From the NCBI RefSeq assembly GCF_047238185.1, contig NZ_JBDFMI010000006.1:434001-498000 (forward strand): 64,000 bases of DNA, given 5' to 3'. The position numbers and the translations under genes are program-made. Every line of letters begins with the position of its first letter. Position 1 is the stretch's first letter. Origin of the DNA: Bacillus_AD sp047238185. Lineage in GTDB: Bacteria; Bacillota; Bacilli; Bacillales; DSM-1321. The notes beneath the pieces were generated by a model. The model made no database searches and was not told where the DNA came from. It was given only the letters and a program-made list of their open reading frames with translations. Below, one piece after another: positions 1 through 8,250 of the stretch.

Positions 1-773
1 TGGACTATTTAATCAAACACCCTGAAATCAAGCACGGAAAAATCAGGGTCGCCTTCACGCCGGATGAAGAAATTGGCCGCGGGCCGCATAAATTCGATGT
101 GAAAGCCTTCAACGCTGATTATGCCTATACAATGGACGGCGGACCGCTAGGTGAATTGCAATATGAGAGCTTCAACGCTGCAGGCGTGGAAGTGACGATC
201 AAAGGAAAGAACGTCCATCCTGGAACCGCCAAAAATAAAATGATCAATTCCAATAAAATCGCAATCGAGTTCAACAGCAAGTTCCCTGAAAAAGAAGCTC
301 CTGAATATACAGAAGGCTTCGAAGGTTTCTATCATTTGCTAAGTATCGAAGGCACTGTCGAGGAAACGAAGATGAGCTACATCATCCGCGACCACGATAT
401 GGAAAAATTCAAAGCCAGAAAAGCTTTTATGGAAAAAGTAGTAGCCGATATGCAGGAGAAATACGGAAAAGACCGCATTATCCTCGATATGAATGATCAA
501 TATTACAATATGGGCGAAAAAATCAAGCCCGTCCACCATATCGTGGACATTGCATTCGAAGCCATGAAGAACCTTGATATCGAACCGGTCATCGAGCCAA
601 TCCGCGGCGGTACGGACGGTTCTCAGCTTTCTTATATGGGTCTTCCTACTCCGAATATCTTTACCGGCGGAGAAAACTATCACGGTAAATTTGAATACGC
701 ATCCGTCGATAACATGCTGAAAGCAACGAAAGTCATCATTGAAATCGTTTCATTGACTGAAGCAAAGGCATAA
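1..773 (+). CDS. pepT: Peptidase T, C-terminal part (gene starts before the window)
   Basis: Tripeptide aminopeptidase of the M20 zinc peptidase family, cytoplasmic, releasing the N-terminal residue from tripeptides. The reading frame is open from base 3, so the true start lies upstream; an internal GTG at 99 is not the start. Visible family motifs in order are DEEIGRGP (the catalytic Glu and a metal Glu), YTMDGG (metal Asp), the dimerisation/lid domain, GGTDGSQLS and NYHGKFEY (C-terminal metal His). The visible part covers roughly the last 255 of about 410 residues expected. A bidirectional hairpin follows the TAA at once. Family assignment is firm; tripeptide specificity is inferred from the strong PepT character of the motifs. 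Confidence 0.93.
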   Translation, partial: DYLIKHPEIKHGKIRVAFTPDEEIGRGPHKFDVKAFNADYAYTMDGGPLGELQYESFNAAGVEVTIKGKNVHPGTAKNKMINSNKIAIEFNSKFPEKEAPEYTEGFEGFYHLLSIEGTVEETKMSYIIRDHDMEKFKARKAFMEKVVADMQEKYGKDRIILDMNDQYYNMGEKIKPVHHIVDIAFEAMKNLDIEPVIEPIRGGTDGSQLSYMGLPTPNIFTGGENYHGKFEYASVDNMLKATKVIIEIVSLTEAKA

Positions 774-789
774 ATGCTGTACGAATGAC

Positions 790-815
790 AAAGGGCGCTC
801 CATGGAGTGCCCTTT
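790..815. terminator. Bidirectional intrinsic terminator after pepT
   Basis: An 11-bp stem (AAAGGGCGCTC / GAGTGCCCTTT, one G-U type pair) with loop CATG, followed by T-rich sequence. It lies between the convergent pepT gene and the CorC/HlyC remnant. Confidence 0.75.
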
Positions 816-821
816 ATTGTA

Positions 822-1110
822 TTATTGACCTTCCTGCCCGGGAATCTTTTGAATGAGGACTTGGTCAATTCGGTTTCCATCCAAATCCACCACCTCAAAT
901 GTATATCCCTGGCACCTAACCCTGCTGCCCTTCTTCTGCAAATCGTCCAGCAAATAAACAAGGAAACCTGCCAGCGTATGATAGGAAAGACGTTCCTCTC
1001 CAGGCAGCGGATCTTTGAAGTGGAGAGTTCGCTTCAGATCTTCGACGGAGCAGACCATCCGCTAAATAAAAAGCAGGATGATCAAAAAATCGGATATCCA
1101 AGAAGACATC
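822..1110 (-). pseudogene. Frameshifted remnant of a CorC/HlyC-domain (CNNM or TerC-type) membrane protein, C-terminus
   Basis: The minus strand encodes a recognisable CorC_HlyC accessory domain: VEDLKRTLHFKDPLPGEE, then YHTLAGFLVYLLDD, then YTFEVVDLDGNRIDQVLI. This domain ends cation-efflux/CNNM-type and some TerC-type membrane proteins. The preceding residues (FYLADGLL) are in another frame; one extra base around 1043-1046 separates ADGLL from VEDLK. Reading further upstream in either frame gives no transmembrane region or CBS domains. The gene is therefore both frameshifted and 5'-truncated. Roughly 95 of the usual 400 or more residues remain. Which of the two membrane families it came from cannot be told. 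Confidence 0.6.
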
Positions 1111-1338
1111 ATATGTCCAACCACCTCCAACATCTGATAGGATACTGGCACTTTCCAATTAGATCCATTAATTACTATTCTAATATATAAATAACGAGAT
1201 GTATCCAGCTGACATTTGTTGGTGAAAAGCGAATGATCGTTATGAGTGGCTACGCAATGAATTTCTATCCAATTAAAGGTTTTACCGATAGAATAGCGAA
1301 TATCTAATCTAAATACTTGAGAAGGAGACCTCTATCTC
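1111..1338. other. AT-rich intergenic region before the amidohydrolase gene
   Basis: I see no ORF, RNA or clear promoter here other than the ribosome binding site (GAAGGAG near 1320) of the next gene. Confidence 0.4.
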
Positions 1339-2697
1339 ATGGAAAAAAAACATCTCTTATTGAAAGGCGGTCATCTGATCGATATGGAGAGCGGCCATCT
1401 CCAACAATCAGATATTCTTATTCTTAATGGGCGGATCGCACAAGTTTCTTCCAGTGAACTAGAAACAGCGTCTGATACCAAAACAATAGATCTCCAAGAT
1501 TCATATATAATCCCCGGCCTAATCGATATGCATGTCCATATTAAGGAAACATTTGCTCCTTTGTTTACAGCAGCAGGTATAACGACTGTACGAAACTGCG
1601 CTGGAAATGTACTTGAGCTAAAGAGAATGGTACATGCACAGGAAGACGCCCCAACACCGCGAATCATCACCGCCGATAGAATGATTGACGGCCCGCCTGG
1701 ACTTTGGGGTGATACCAGCCCCTTTAATTTCAACACATCCGAACAGGAAGAAGCCCGCCAGGAAGTGCGCAGGCAAGTAGAAGCAGGCGCCGATTTTATT
1801 AAAGTCTACGGCTGGCTCAATAAAGAAGTCATGGAAGCAACTGTTGAAGAGGCCTCCCTCCACGGGAAAGAGGTAAGCTGCGATTTGATGCATTCAACTC
1901 AGGTTAATGCGTTGGACGCTGCTGAAATAGGGGTCAAGTGGTTTGAGCATGCCACAGGTATTCTTCAAGCCCTGTATCCCTCATGGAATATGCAGGCAAG
2001 CCAACCCGAATGGGAAGCCATTGATTGGGAGCATCCTGATATCCTGATGATTGAGCAAGTATGTAAACAACTATTGGCATATCAAGTAAAACTATGCCCG
2101 ACAATGGTTTTATATGACCAAATGAAGAATTCCGCTAATGTATGGCAGCCTAACCAAACAGTGATTGAAAAAGCCAAGGAAAATACAGGATTAATCCAAC
2201 AGTGGGCGCGATTATCGACATTTACAGAAGCGCTGGAGGCACAAGGAAAGCAAATTTCCTATATCCAGAAAATTGCTGCTGTCTATCATCGAATGGGCGG
2301 GGTGGTAGTGGCTGGCACCGATACTCCGGCTGGGATTTTCACTTTTCCGGGTATGGCTCTGCACCGTGAGCTTGAATTGTTTGTGGAAGCAGGCTTCAGT
2401 CCTTTGGAAGCTCTTCAGGCCACTACGATTGCAGCAGCCAAATCCTTAAATCTTCAGGATCAGTTGGGCATAATAAAGGAAGGCGCGAAAGCGGACATTC
2501 TTATTCTGGATAAAAATCCGCTTGATGATATCTCCAATACAAAAAGGATCCGTTACCTCATAAAAGGCGGACGGCTTTATACTCAAGATGAAATATTCCA
2601 AGCAATACCGGATGAGGAAGCGGCCCTATCAGCTTATAACCAATTCATAAACGATTGGGAAGCTTCGTGCCAACCTATTCCTTCCCACAACAAATAA
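1339..2697 (+). CDS. Metal-dependent amidohydrolase family protein (imidazolonepropionase/prolidase-like)
   Basis: A 452-residue amidohydrolase-superfamily enzyme, cytoplasmic. It has an N-terminal beta-sandwich part, then GLIDMHVHI with the HxH metal ligands at about residues 65 and 67. GADFIKVYGW may supply the bridging lysine, and CDLMHS and FEHATG supply further metal histidines. AGTDTPAG carries the catalytic aspartate, and the C-terminal strand ends in ADILILDKNPL. This layout fits the branch containing imidazolonepropionase-like and Xaa-Pro dipeptidase-like hydrolases that attack cyclic or linear amide bonds. The substrate cannot be read from the sequence. GAAGGAG lies about 10 bases before the ATG. 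It appears monocistronic and ends in a strong hairpin. Confidence 0.85.
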   Translation: MEKKHLLLKGGHLIDMESGHLQQSDILILNGRIAQVSSSELETASDTKTIDLQDSYIIPGLIDMHVHIKETFAPLFTAAGITTVRNCAGNVLELKRMVHAQEDAPTPRIITADRMIDGPPGLWGDTSPFNFNTSEQEEARQEVRRQVEAGADFIKVYGWLNKEVMEATVEEASLHGKEVSCDLMHSTQVNALDAAEIGVKWFEHATGILQALYPSWNMQASQPEWEAIDWEHPDILMIEQVCKQLLAYQVKLCPTMVLYDQMKNSANVWQPNQTVIEKAKENTGLIQQWARLSTFTEALEAQGKQISYIQKIAAVYHRMGGVVVAGTDTPAGIFTFPGMALHRELELFVEAGFSPLEALQATTIAAAKSLNLQDQLGIIKEGAKADILILDKNPLDDISNTKRIRYLIKGGRLYTQDEIFQAIPDEEAALSAYNQFINDWEASCQPIPSHNK

Positions 2698-2718
2698 CCT
2701 CCTGGCGGTCAGGAGGTT
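2696..2718. terminator. Intrinsic terminator shared by convergent genes
   Basis: A perfect 9-bp stem AACCTCCTG / CAGGAGGTT with loop GCGGT, followed by GTTT on the plus side. It starts inside the amidohydrolase stop codon and can also serve the minus-strand nucleotidyltransferase remnant. Confidence 0.8.
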
Positions 2719-2723
2719 GTTTC

Positions 2724-3449
2724 CTATTTCCCTGATGAAAAGCCCTCGAATAAACATCCTCCGTATGGCTCCAATATGGATTCGGCAAGTGAGATGATCC
2801 CCTCCTTGTCACGAGTCCTGTAATAAGTGTCGAAAGCCTGGATAAAATGGTCGGCAAAGGGCTCGTCATATCTCCGCAAAGCCCTCATAATCCATTTGGA
2901 ATCACCTGTCCACTGCCTGTTCGTTCGAAGGGTGAACTCATGAAGCTGATAGGCAAGCGTGCCTGCAATCATGAGATCCTCCTCCAAGTCTATGGAGCCC
3001 TTAAAATCGTCAAGGGCATCACTGATAAAATACCGTTTCATTTGAATGGTTGTTTGATCCCAAGGTTCCGGGCCGGCTGCCAGCCTATCCCTTGCTTCTT
3101 TCTGAATAGGTTCGATCCAGCCACTGCCTTGTATGGCGATACCTTCCGATAGCATATTAGGCAGTGAAGGACGGCCCCTTTTGCAATCTTCCTCTGCATA
3201 CTCGTTGTAGGTTGAGCGGTTATGCACAAATAACTCAATTGGCTACCCTTTATAGAAAAAGGATTCCCGGTACGCAGAAAGCACCCTGCTATCAAAAATA
3301 ACCATATCAAGATCCGACCTGTCTGTTCCCTGCCCTCTGACTATACTGCCTGCAAGCACGGCAGCCTCATAATCCAAAAATCTCTCCTCGACTAGGGCAG
3401 CGGCTGCTTCCATTGCCGTAAATTTCCTTTGTCCCTCCATCTGTATCAC
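2724..3449 (-). pseudogene. Nucleotidyltransferase-domain protein interrupted by a single in-frame TAG
   Basis: The N-terminal part has the Pol-beta/MNT nucleotidyltransferase signature GSIVRG followed by TDRSDLDMVIF. After ESFFYKG comes TAG (plus-strand cta at 3243-3245), and the same frame continues without a shift as PIELFVHNRSTYNEY to a stop at 2724, 241 codons in all. The codon is best explained as a tryptophan (TGG) changed to TAG, since GWP.E.FVHN reads naturally in this family. Translation could begin at GTG 3449 or ATG 3440, the latter better spaced from GAGAGAGGTGA; both overlap or abut the nos stop, so the pair was translationally coupled. Substrate unknown. It is called a pseudogene, although a sequencing error or readthrough would give an intact protein. 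Confidence 0.7.
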
Positions 3450-4558
3450 CTCTCTCCTCTATTCACTATAAGAGGGTAGGATTCCTTCCGATGAAAATAA
3501 TTAGGCGTTTTCACTTTATTTGGGTAAGGCTTATGAAATATATGGGTAGTTGCCGGCGATAAAGGGGGAATCAGCCAGACCCAGTTCCCGGTTACCATTC
3601 TGCCGGCCCTCGCTTCTTGTTTTTCAAATAATTGAAATTGCTGCGCCGCTGTATGATGGTCTACAATTGACACGCCCTCATTATTAAATGAATGCAAAAC
3701 AGCTACATTCAGCTCTGTCAAAGCTCGATCCTTCCAAAGAGAGGCGTTTCTTCCTGTATCTATTCCCATAATTTCTGCAACTGCGGGCAGCAGATGATAG
3801 CGGCCAGGGTCTGCGAAATTGCGGGCCCCTATCTCCGTTCCCATATACCAGCCATTGAATGGAGCCGCCCCATACGTAATTCCGCCGATTTTTAAATCCA
3901 TATCGGAAATGATAGGAACAGCGTACCACTTCACCCCTAATCCCGAAAAATCCATTTCTGGGTGTTCGATTGGCACCTCTTTTACCTTCTCGATAGGAAT
4001 CTTACGCCAGACCGGCTTCCTTCCGTTTACCGAAAAAACCAATGGAAGAATATCGAAAGCCGTTTTTTCCCCTTCCCAGCCAAGGCTCCTGCAATAATTA
4101 GTGAAAGCAATGCTTGCGGGGTCTCCGATCACCCCATAATCACTTTCATATCCCGCATAACGGATCAATTGATGATTCATTATGTTTATAGGAGTTTTAT
4201 TGATTTCATTCTTTTTGAATACCGTGATTACAGGACGAATCTTCCCTTCATTGGTTGCAAAATCGATATGGTGCAGCAGTGCATTCAATACAGCTTCTTC
4301 ATCATTCGCTTCCCTGGCATCCATAACAGTCAATTTACTCCAGAAGAGGCGCCCTATACAGCGGTTGCTGTTTCTCCAAGCCATCCGCGCACCGTGGACA
4401 AGCTCATCAAATGTATGCTCATATGTACCTGTACTCTCTATTTCCAAGCGAATCTTTTCTGACCGTTCACTTATTTCGTCCGTTCTTTCAAGTTCCGAAT
4501 AGCACTCTTCAATAAAACGTACGGCCTGTTCGTATAAGTCATTTTTATATCCGTTCAT
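3446..4558 (-). CDS. nos: Bacterial nitric oxide synthase oxygenase
   Basis: Heme protein that oxidises L-arginine to NO and citrulline, using a separate cellular reductase because the bacterial protein has only the oxygenase domain. RMAWRNSNRCIGRLFW carries the proximal heme cysteine near residue 67. GWYMGTEIGARN contains the substrate-binding glutamate, and VTGNWVWLIPPLSPATTHIFH the pterin/heme-propionate region. Length (370 residues) matches Bacillus NOS (about 363). An ATG at 4573 gives five more residues but has no ribosome binding site, while ATG 4558 has AAGGAG seven bases upstream, so I chose it. The nucleotidyltransferase remnant starts at its stop codon. In Bacillus NO is linked to oxidative-stress protection. 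Confidence 0.95.
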   Translation of the reverse strand: MNGYKNDLYEQAVRFIEECYSELERTDEISERSEKIRLEIESTGTYEHTFDELVHGARMAWRNSNRCIGRLFWSKLTVMDAREANDEEAVLNALLHHIDFATNEGKIRPVITVFKKNEINKTPINIMNHQLIRYAGYESDYGVIGDPASIAFTNYCRSLGWEGEKTAFDILPLVFSVNGRKPVWRKIPIEKVKEVPIEHPEMDFSGLGVKWYAVPIISDMDLKIGGITYGAAPFNGWYMGTEIGARNFADPGRYHLLPAVAEIMGIDTGRNASLWKDRALTELNVAVLHSFNNEGVSIVDHHTAAQQFQLFEKQEARAGRMVTGNWVWLIPPLSPATTHIFHKPYPNKVKTPNYFHRKESYPLIVNRGER

Positions 4559-4698
4559 AGCATGCTCCTTCATCGTTATACTTCATTATGCTATCACTCT
4601 TTTCGGAAAATCTAACAATAAGGCCTCTTCCCCTTCATTCATGTGGCTAACTGGTGAACAATGGAAAAGAATAACCCTATCTTTTTTGATTATGTAGA

Positions 4699-4722
4699 CT
4701 AATTGAATTATAGTTCAATTAG
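4699..4722. promoter_or_regulatory. Perfect inverted repeat, candidate operator before the VOC gene
   Basis: CTAATTGAA, six bases, TTCAATTAG: a perfect 9-bp dyad about 40 bases before the ribosome binding site. Its size and AT-rich arms resemble MarR-family operators, but no regulator gene is adjacent, so the binding protein is unknown. Confidence 0.4.
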
Positions 4723-4761
4723 AAATGCTTTTTGTATTGTACATGTTAGGAGGATGTGAAA

Positions 4762-5571
4762 GTGAAATTTCAATTTGACCATGTGGTCCATTATGTAACG
4801 GACCCAAACGAAATGATTGGGGAATTTAAGACGCACGGGTTGCATGCTGTCGAAGGAGGACAACACGTAAATAGCGGTACATACAACTCACTTTGCTATT
4901 TTGGATTGAGTTATATCGAATTCCTTGGGACGTACGACCGGGAACTTGTCCTTAATGGCGCCCATCCCCGCAATAGCCTGCACGCATCGATTGTCGAACA
5001 GCAATTTAACGAAGGATTTATGCGCTTTGCTCTCCGCACTGTACAGATGGAAAGCGCAGCCACCCATTTCCGGCGGCTTGGCTTGGAAGTCCATGGCCCA
5101 TATCCGCTCAGCCGAAAACGCCCTGACGGAAAGGTATTGGAATGGGATTTACTTTTTATAGGAGATGGAGGGAATTTAAATCTTCCCTTTATTATTCAAT
5201 GGAAGGAAAGCGATGAAGAGAGAAGGCGGGATCTGATCAATCAAGGCAGCCTGCTTCCCCACCCGGCAGATGTACAGCTATCCCACCTTTCAATCGCCGT
5301 ACAGGATGCACAAGCAACAGCGAAAAAATGGCAAAAGTACTTCGGCGGAAAACTTGGTAGTCTATATGAAGATAAGGACTTGCAGGCAAGTTGTTTAACA
5401 CTTGAGTTGGATGGAGGCACACTCTTATTTTGCAGCCCGCTGAATGTAGGAAACGGACAGGACTACCTCGAACAAAAAGGCGAAAAGCCTTTCAAGCTGA
5501 CATTGAACAGCCCACTTACTGAAGATACTTTCACCGTGCATGGCGGGCATTATGTAATTGCCAAACAGTAA
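4762..5571 (+). CDS. VOC (glyoxalase-like) family protein
   Basis: A 269-residue protein built from two vicinal-oxygen-chelate modules. It opens with FDHVVHYVTDP, a typical first strand with a histidine metal ligand, and the second module starts near QLSHLSIAVQDAQATAKKW. It belongs to the Bacillus glyoxalase-like domain group, where proteins are often annotated as VOC family without a known substrate. AGGAGG at 4748-4753 is eight bases from GTG 4762 and only two from GTG 4756, so 4762 is preferred. It appears monocistronic, with a dyad in its promoter region and a strong terminator. Possible roles are a dioxygenase, an epoxide/thiol transferase or a sequestering resistance protein; the sequence does not decide. 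Confidence 0.75.
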   Translation: MKFQFDHVVHYVTDPNEMIGEFKTHGLHAVEGGQHVNSGTYNSLCYFGLSYIEFLGTYDRELVLNGAHPRNSLHASIVEQQFNEGFMRFALRTVQMESAATHFRRLGLEVHGPYPLSRKRPDGKVLEWDLLFIGDGGNLNLPFIIQWKESDEERRRDLINQGSLLPHPADVQLSHLSIAVQDAQATAKKWQKYFGGKLGSLYEDKDLQASCLTLELDGGTLLFCSPLNVGNGQDYLEQKGEKPFKLTLNSPLTEDTFTVHGGHYVIAKQ

Positions 5572-5595
5572 AAGGCGGGAAAAACTTCCCGCCTT
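5572..5595. terminator. Bidirectional terminator between VOC gene and fructokinase gene
   Basis: A perfect 10-bp stem AAGGCGGGAA / TTCCCGCCTT with loop AAAC, with T-rich flanks on both strands. Confidence 0.85.
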
Positions 5596-5609
5596 CTTTA
5601 CCATTTCTT

Positions 5610-6626
5610 CTATTGTTTCATAACCCCAAAACGATTATGGAAGCTTTCCCCCACACGTGTATGGAGGAAATCCAAGACATGTTTTTTTGCCGGTGCCGCA
5701 TGGATTGCTCCTTTAACCGATGCCGTAAGGGCTCCGCTTGCGTTTGCAAAAGCTAATATATCCTCCTGATGCTCATGAAGGACGCTTTCCAGATTCGCCA
5801 ACTGAACATGATGGGCGGATAATGCATACAGCAAACCGCCGATAAAGGCATCTCCTGCACCCGTAGTATCGGAAACAATCACTTTGAAACCGGATGATTC
5901 ATATGACTGGCCGTTTTTCAGAAGCAATTCTGCCCCTTTTGCTCCCTTAGTGTAGACGACTGCTTTTACATCGCCTTTGAATAAGGACTTAAGAGCCTCG
6001 CTTGTATCTTTTATTCCGGTTATAAATTCAAGTTCTTCATCTGAAATCTTAACAATATCTGCGAGAGGCAAGAATTCCTGCACTGTTTTTTGGCACTCTT
6101 GATGGTCATCCCAAAGAGATAAACGGATATTAGGGTCAAAGCTGATAATCCCTCCCTTGCTCTTCACAATAGAGATTGCTTTTTTATGGGCATACTTCAT
6201 AGGGCTTTCCACTAAATCCACCGAACAGAAGTGAAGAATATCATCATTCGAAAACCAATTTTCTTCTATTTCACCTTCTGATAGCAGTAAATCTGCCGAT
6301 GGTTTTCGGTAAAATGAAAAATCGCGCTCTCCGTCTTCCTTGACTGATACAAAGGCTAAACCTGTATTCGCTTCATTTGTACGCAAAACTTTATCCACTT
6401 CCACTTGATTCTCCACTAGGATATCCACCAGGAAATCGCCAAAAGCATCCTCCCCCAATTTAGTGATAAGAGAAGCGGTTCCTCCATATTTAGCAACAGC
6501 AATTGCGACATTAGCAGGTGCTCCACCAGGCAGTTTTTCAAATGTATCTACTTCTTTCAATGCTTTCCCCTTTTGCTCAGGAATAAAATCGATTAATGCT
6601 TCACCGATACAATATACTTTTCCCAT
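5610..6626 (-). CDS. scrK: Fructokinase (PfkB family), last gene of the sucrose operon
   Basis: Ribokinase/PfkB-family sugar kinase that phosphorylates the free fructose released by sucrose(-6-phosphate) cleavage. The N-terminal glycine motif PGGAPANVAIAVAKYGG and the C-terminal catalytic signature DTTGAGDAFIGGLLYAL (Asp base and anion hole) are intact. Length 338 is about 15-20 residues above the usual 320, with the extra at the C-terminus (HNRFGVMKQ). It is third in the operon after the permease and the GH32 hydrolase. A hairpin lies between scrB and scrK, so scrK may be expressed at a lower level. Fructose specificity is inferred from the operon. Confidence 0.88.
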   Translation of the reverse strand: MGKVYCIGEALIDFIPEQKGKALKEVDTFEKLPGGAPANVAIAVAKYGGTASLITKLGEDAFGDFLVDILVENQVEVDKVLRTNEANTGLAFVSVKEDGERDFSFYRKPSADLLLSEGEIEENWFSNDDILHFCSVDLVESPMKYAHKKAISIVKSKGGIISFDPNIRLSLWDDHQECQKTVQEFLPLADIVKISDEELEFITGIKDTSEALKSLFKGDVKAVVYTKGAKGAELLLKNGQSYESSGFKVIVSDTTGAGDAFIGGLLYALSAHHVQLANLESVLHEHQEDILAFANASGALTASVKGAIHAAPAKKHVLDFLHTRVGESFHNRFGVMKQ

Positions 6627-6667
6627 TCTTGCAACCTCTTTTTCTTTTACATTTATTTTGATAGCAG

Positions 6668-6704
6668 GAAAAAGCCAAAATGCCCCTTCATTTTTGGCTT
6701 TTTC
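6668..6704. terminator. Hairpin between scrB and scrK
   Basis: The stem GAAAAAGCCAAAA / TTTTGGCTTTTTC is 13 bp. It has a U-rich tail only on the plus strand, so for the minus-strand operon it is more likely an intercistronic attenuator or processing/stability hairpin than a full terminator. Confidence 0.5.
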
Positions 6705-6715
6705 TTATTTTTTTA

Positions 6716-8230
6716 TTATAATGATTTACTTCCTGTTTCCCAAACATCTTCCAAAGTCCAAATATTGGATTTGATTAATGTCACCTTGCCGCCTTTGGCA
6801 AATAAGCTGATATGCAAGCTTGTTGGATCAGGGTAGATTCTGCTGGTCATATTAACTTCTCCACCATTAGCAAATAGTTCAACAGAAGAACGGTCCAGAT
6901 AGATATGGATCTTGCATGTTTCCTTTTCCAAATCGATCATCGTTTTCCGGACACCTGTCACACCTTTACCGGAGGCAGTACGGTCAATGAATATGTTCGC
7001 TTCATCCATGTTCACACCGATAACCGTTTTTTCTGTGCCATCTTCACTGCGTCTAAGACAGATGCCGAATTCATTCGCTGTCACATCCTTGAGGGAATAT
7101 TCAAGCTCGATTTCCAATAAATCTCCTTTTATTGCTGTAATTGCTTCTTCTTCATTCAGTTCAGTTTTGGAAATGGTATGATTCTCTTTACGTAACATCT
7201 TCAACTCCGTTACCGGCTTCATAATCACTTTATTTTCCGGACTAACAGATACTTCTCTAGGCAGTGTCATCGCACCGCACCAGCCGTCTTCCTTCGTAGG
7301 CATGTCCGACTCCCACATATCCATCCAGCCAATGGCAATGCGTCTTCCTTTATCGTCTTGCAGTGTTTGGACTGCATAATAGTCGTGGCCATTGTCCAAT
7401 TCCTCAAATGGGCCATGTTCATATGTTTTTGTCTCTTCATTGTATAAACCTACTAAATAGCCGGTTTGGTGCAGATTTTGGTATGAATCTCCCTCAGCCT
7501 TCATTCCTTGCGGCGAGAAGAACAGTACGTCCTTTCCATCCACTCGGAAGAAATCCGGGCACTCCCACATATACCCTAATGTTTCATCTGCCTGTGCAAG
7601 TACTCCATCATATGCCCAATCCACCAAATCGGATGATGAATACAAAATGGCACGCCCGACATCATCCGTAGTCCGATTGCCGAGGACCATATGGTATATG
7701 CCATTCTTCTCCCATACTTTAGGATCTCGGAAATGTCCTGTACTGTCGGAAGGCACTTCTTTTATAACCGGATTATTAGGATGTTTCGTAAATGTAATTC
7801 CATCCTGGCTTGAAGCAATGCATTGTGTTTGGATGGCGATATCCTTTTCCCTGTCTACCCACACATGTCCTGTATAGATCAAAAACAATTGATCGCCTTT
7901 TACGACTGCGCTTCCCGAGAAGCAGCCATCACGGTCATAGTTTTGGTCAGGGGCAAGAGCAATCGGAAGATGCTCCCAATGGACAAGGTCTTTACTTTTT
8001 GCATGGCCCCAGTGCATCGGTCCCCAATGTTCATCATACGGGTGATGCTGATAGAATGCGTGGTATTCGCCATTAAAATAGACAAGACCATTCGGATCAT
8101 TGATCCAATTTGCAGGAGCCATGATATGGTAACCTAGCCGATATTGTTTGCCGATCGTTTCAGCGCGTTTCATGACCGCTTCATTTGCTTCATCAAGTTT
8201 AGTCATTTTTTCTAAAATTGTCTGTGCCAT
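6716..8230 (-). CDS. scrB: Glycoside hydrolase 32, sucrose(-6-phosphate) hydrolase
   Basis: Invertase-type enzyme, cytoplasmic (no signal peptide), splitting sucrose or sucrose-6-phosphate. NWINDPNGL holds the nucleophile Asp at about residue 45, FRDPKVW the transition-state Asp, and WECPDFF the acid/base Glu. A C-terminal beta-sandwich with the SSVELFANGG motif follows. At 504 residues it is of normal length (470-500). It starts 20 bases after the permease stop and shares its promoter. Because the partner transporter is a proton symporter rather than a PTS, unphosphorylated sucrose is the likely in vivo substrate (the CscA role), although family naming usually gives sucrose-6-phosphate hydrolase. 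Confidence 0.93.
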   Translation of the reverse strand: MAQTILEKMTKLDEANEAVMKRAETIGKQYRLGYHIMAPANWINDPNGLVYFNGEYHAFYQHHPYDEHWGPMHWGHAKSKDLVHWEHLPIALAPDQNYDRDGCFSGSAVVKGDQLFLIYTGHVWVDREKDIAIQTQCIASSQDGITFTKHPNNPVIKEVPSDSTGHFRDPKVWEKNGIYHMVLGNRTTDDVGRAILYSSSDLVDWAYDGVLAQADETLGYMWECPDFFRVDGKDVLFFSPQGMKAEGDSYQNLHQTGYLVGLYNEETKTYEHGPFEELDNGHDYYAVQTLQDDKGRRIAIGWMDMWESDMPTKEDGWCGAMTLPREVSVSPENKVIMKPVTELKMLRKENHTISKTELNEEEAITAIKGDLLEIELEYSLKDVTANEFGICLRRSEDGTEKTVIGVNMDEANIFIDRTASGKGVTGVRKTMIDLEKETCKIHIYLDRSSVELFANGGEVNMTSRIYPDPTSLHISLFAKGGKVTLIKSNIWTLEDVWETGSKSL

Positions 8231-8250
8231 CTATACATCTTCCTTTCTGA

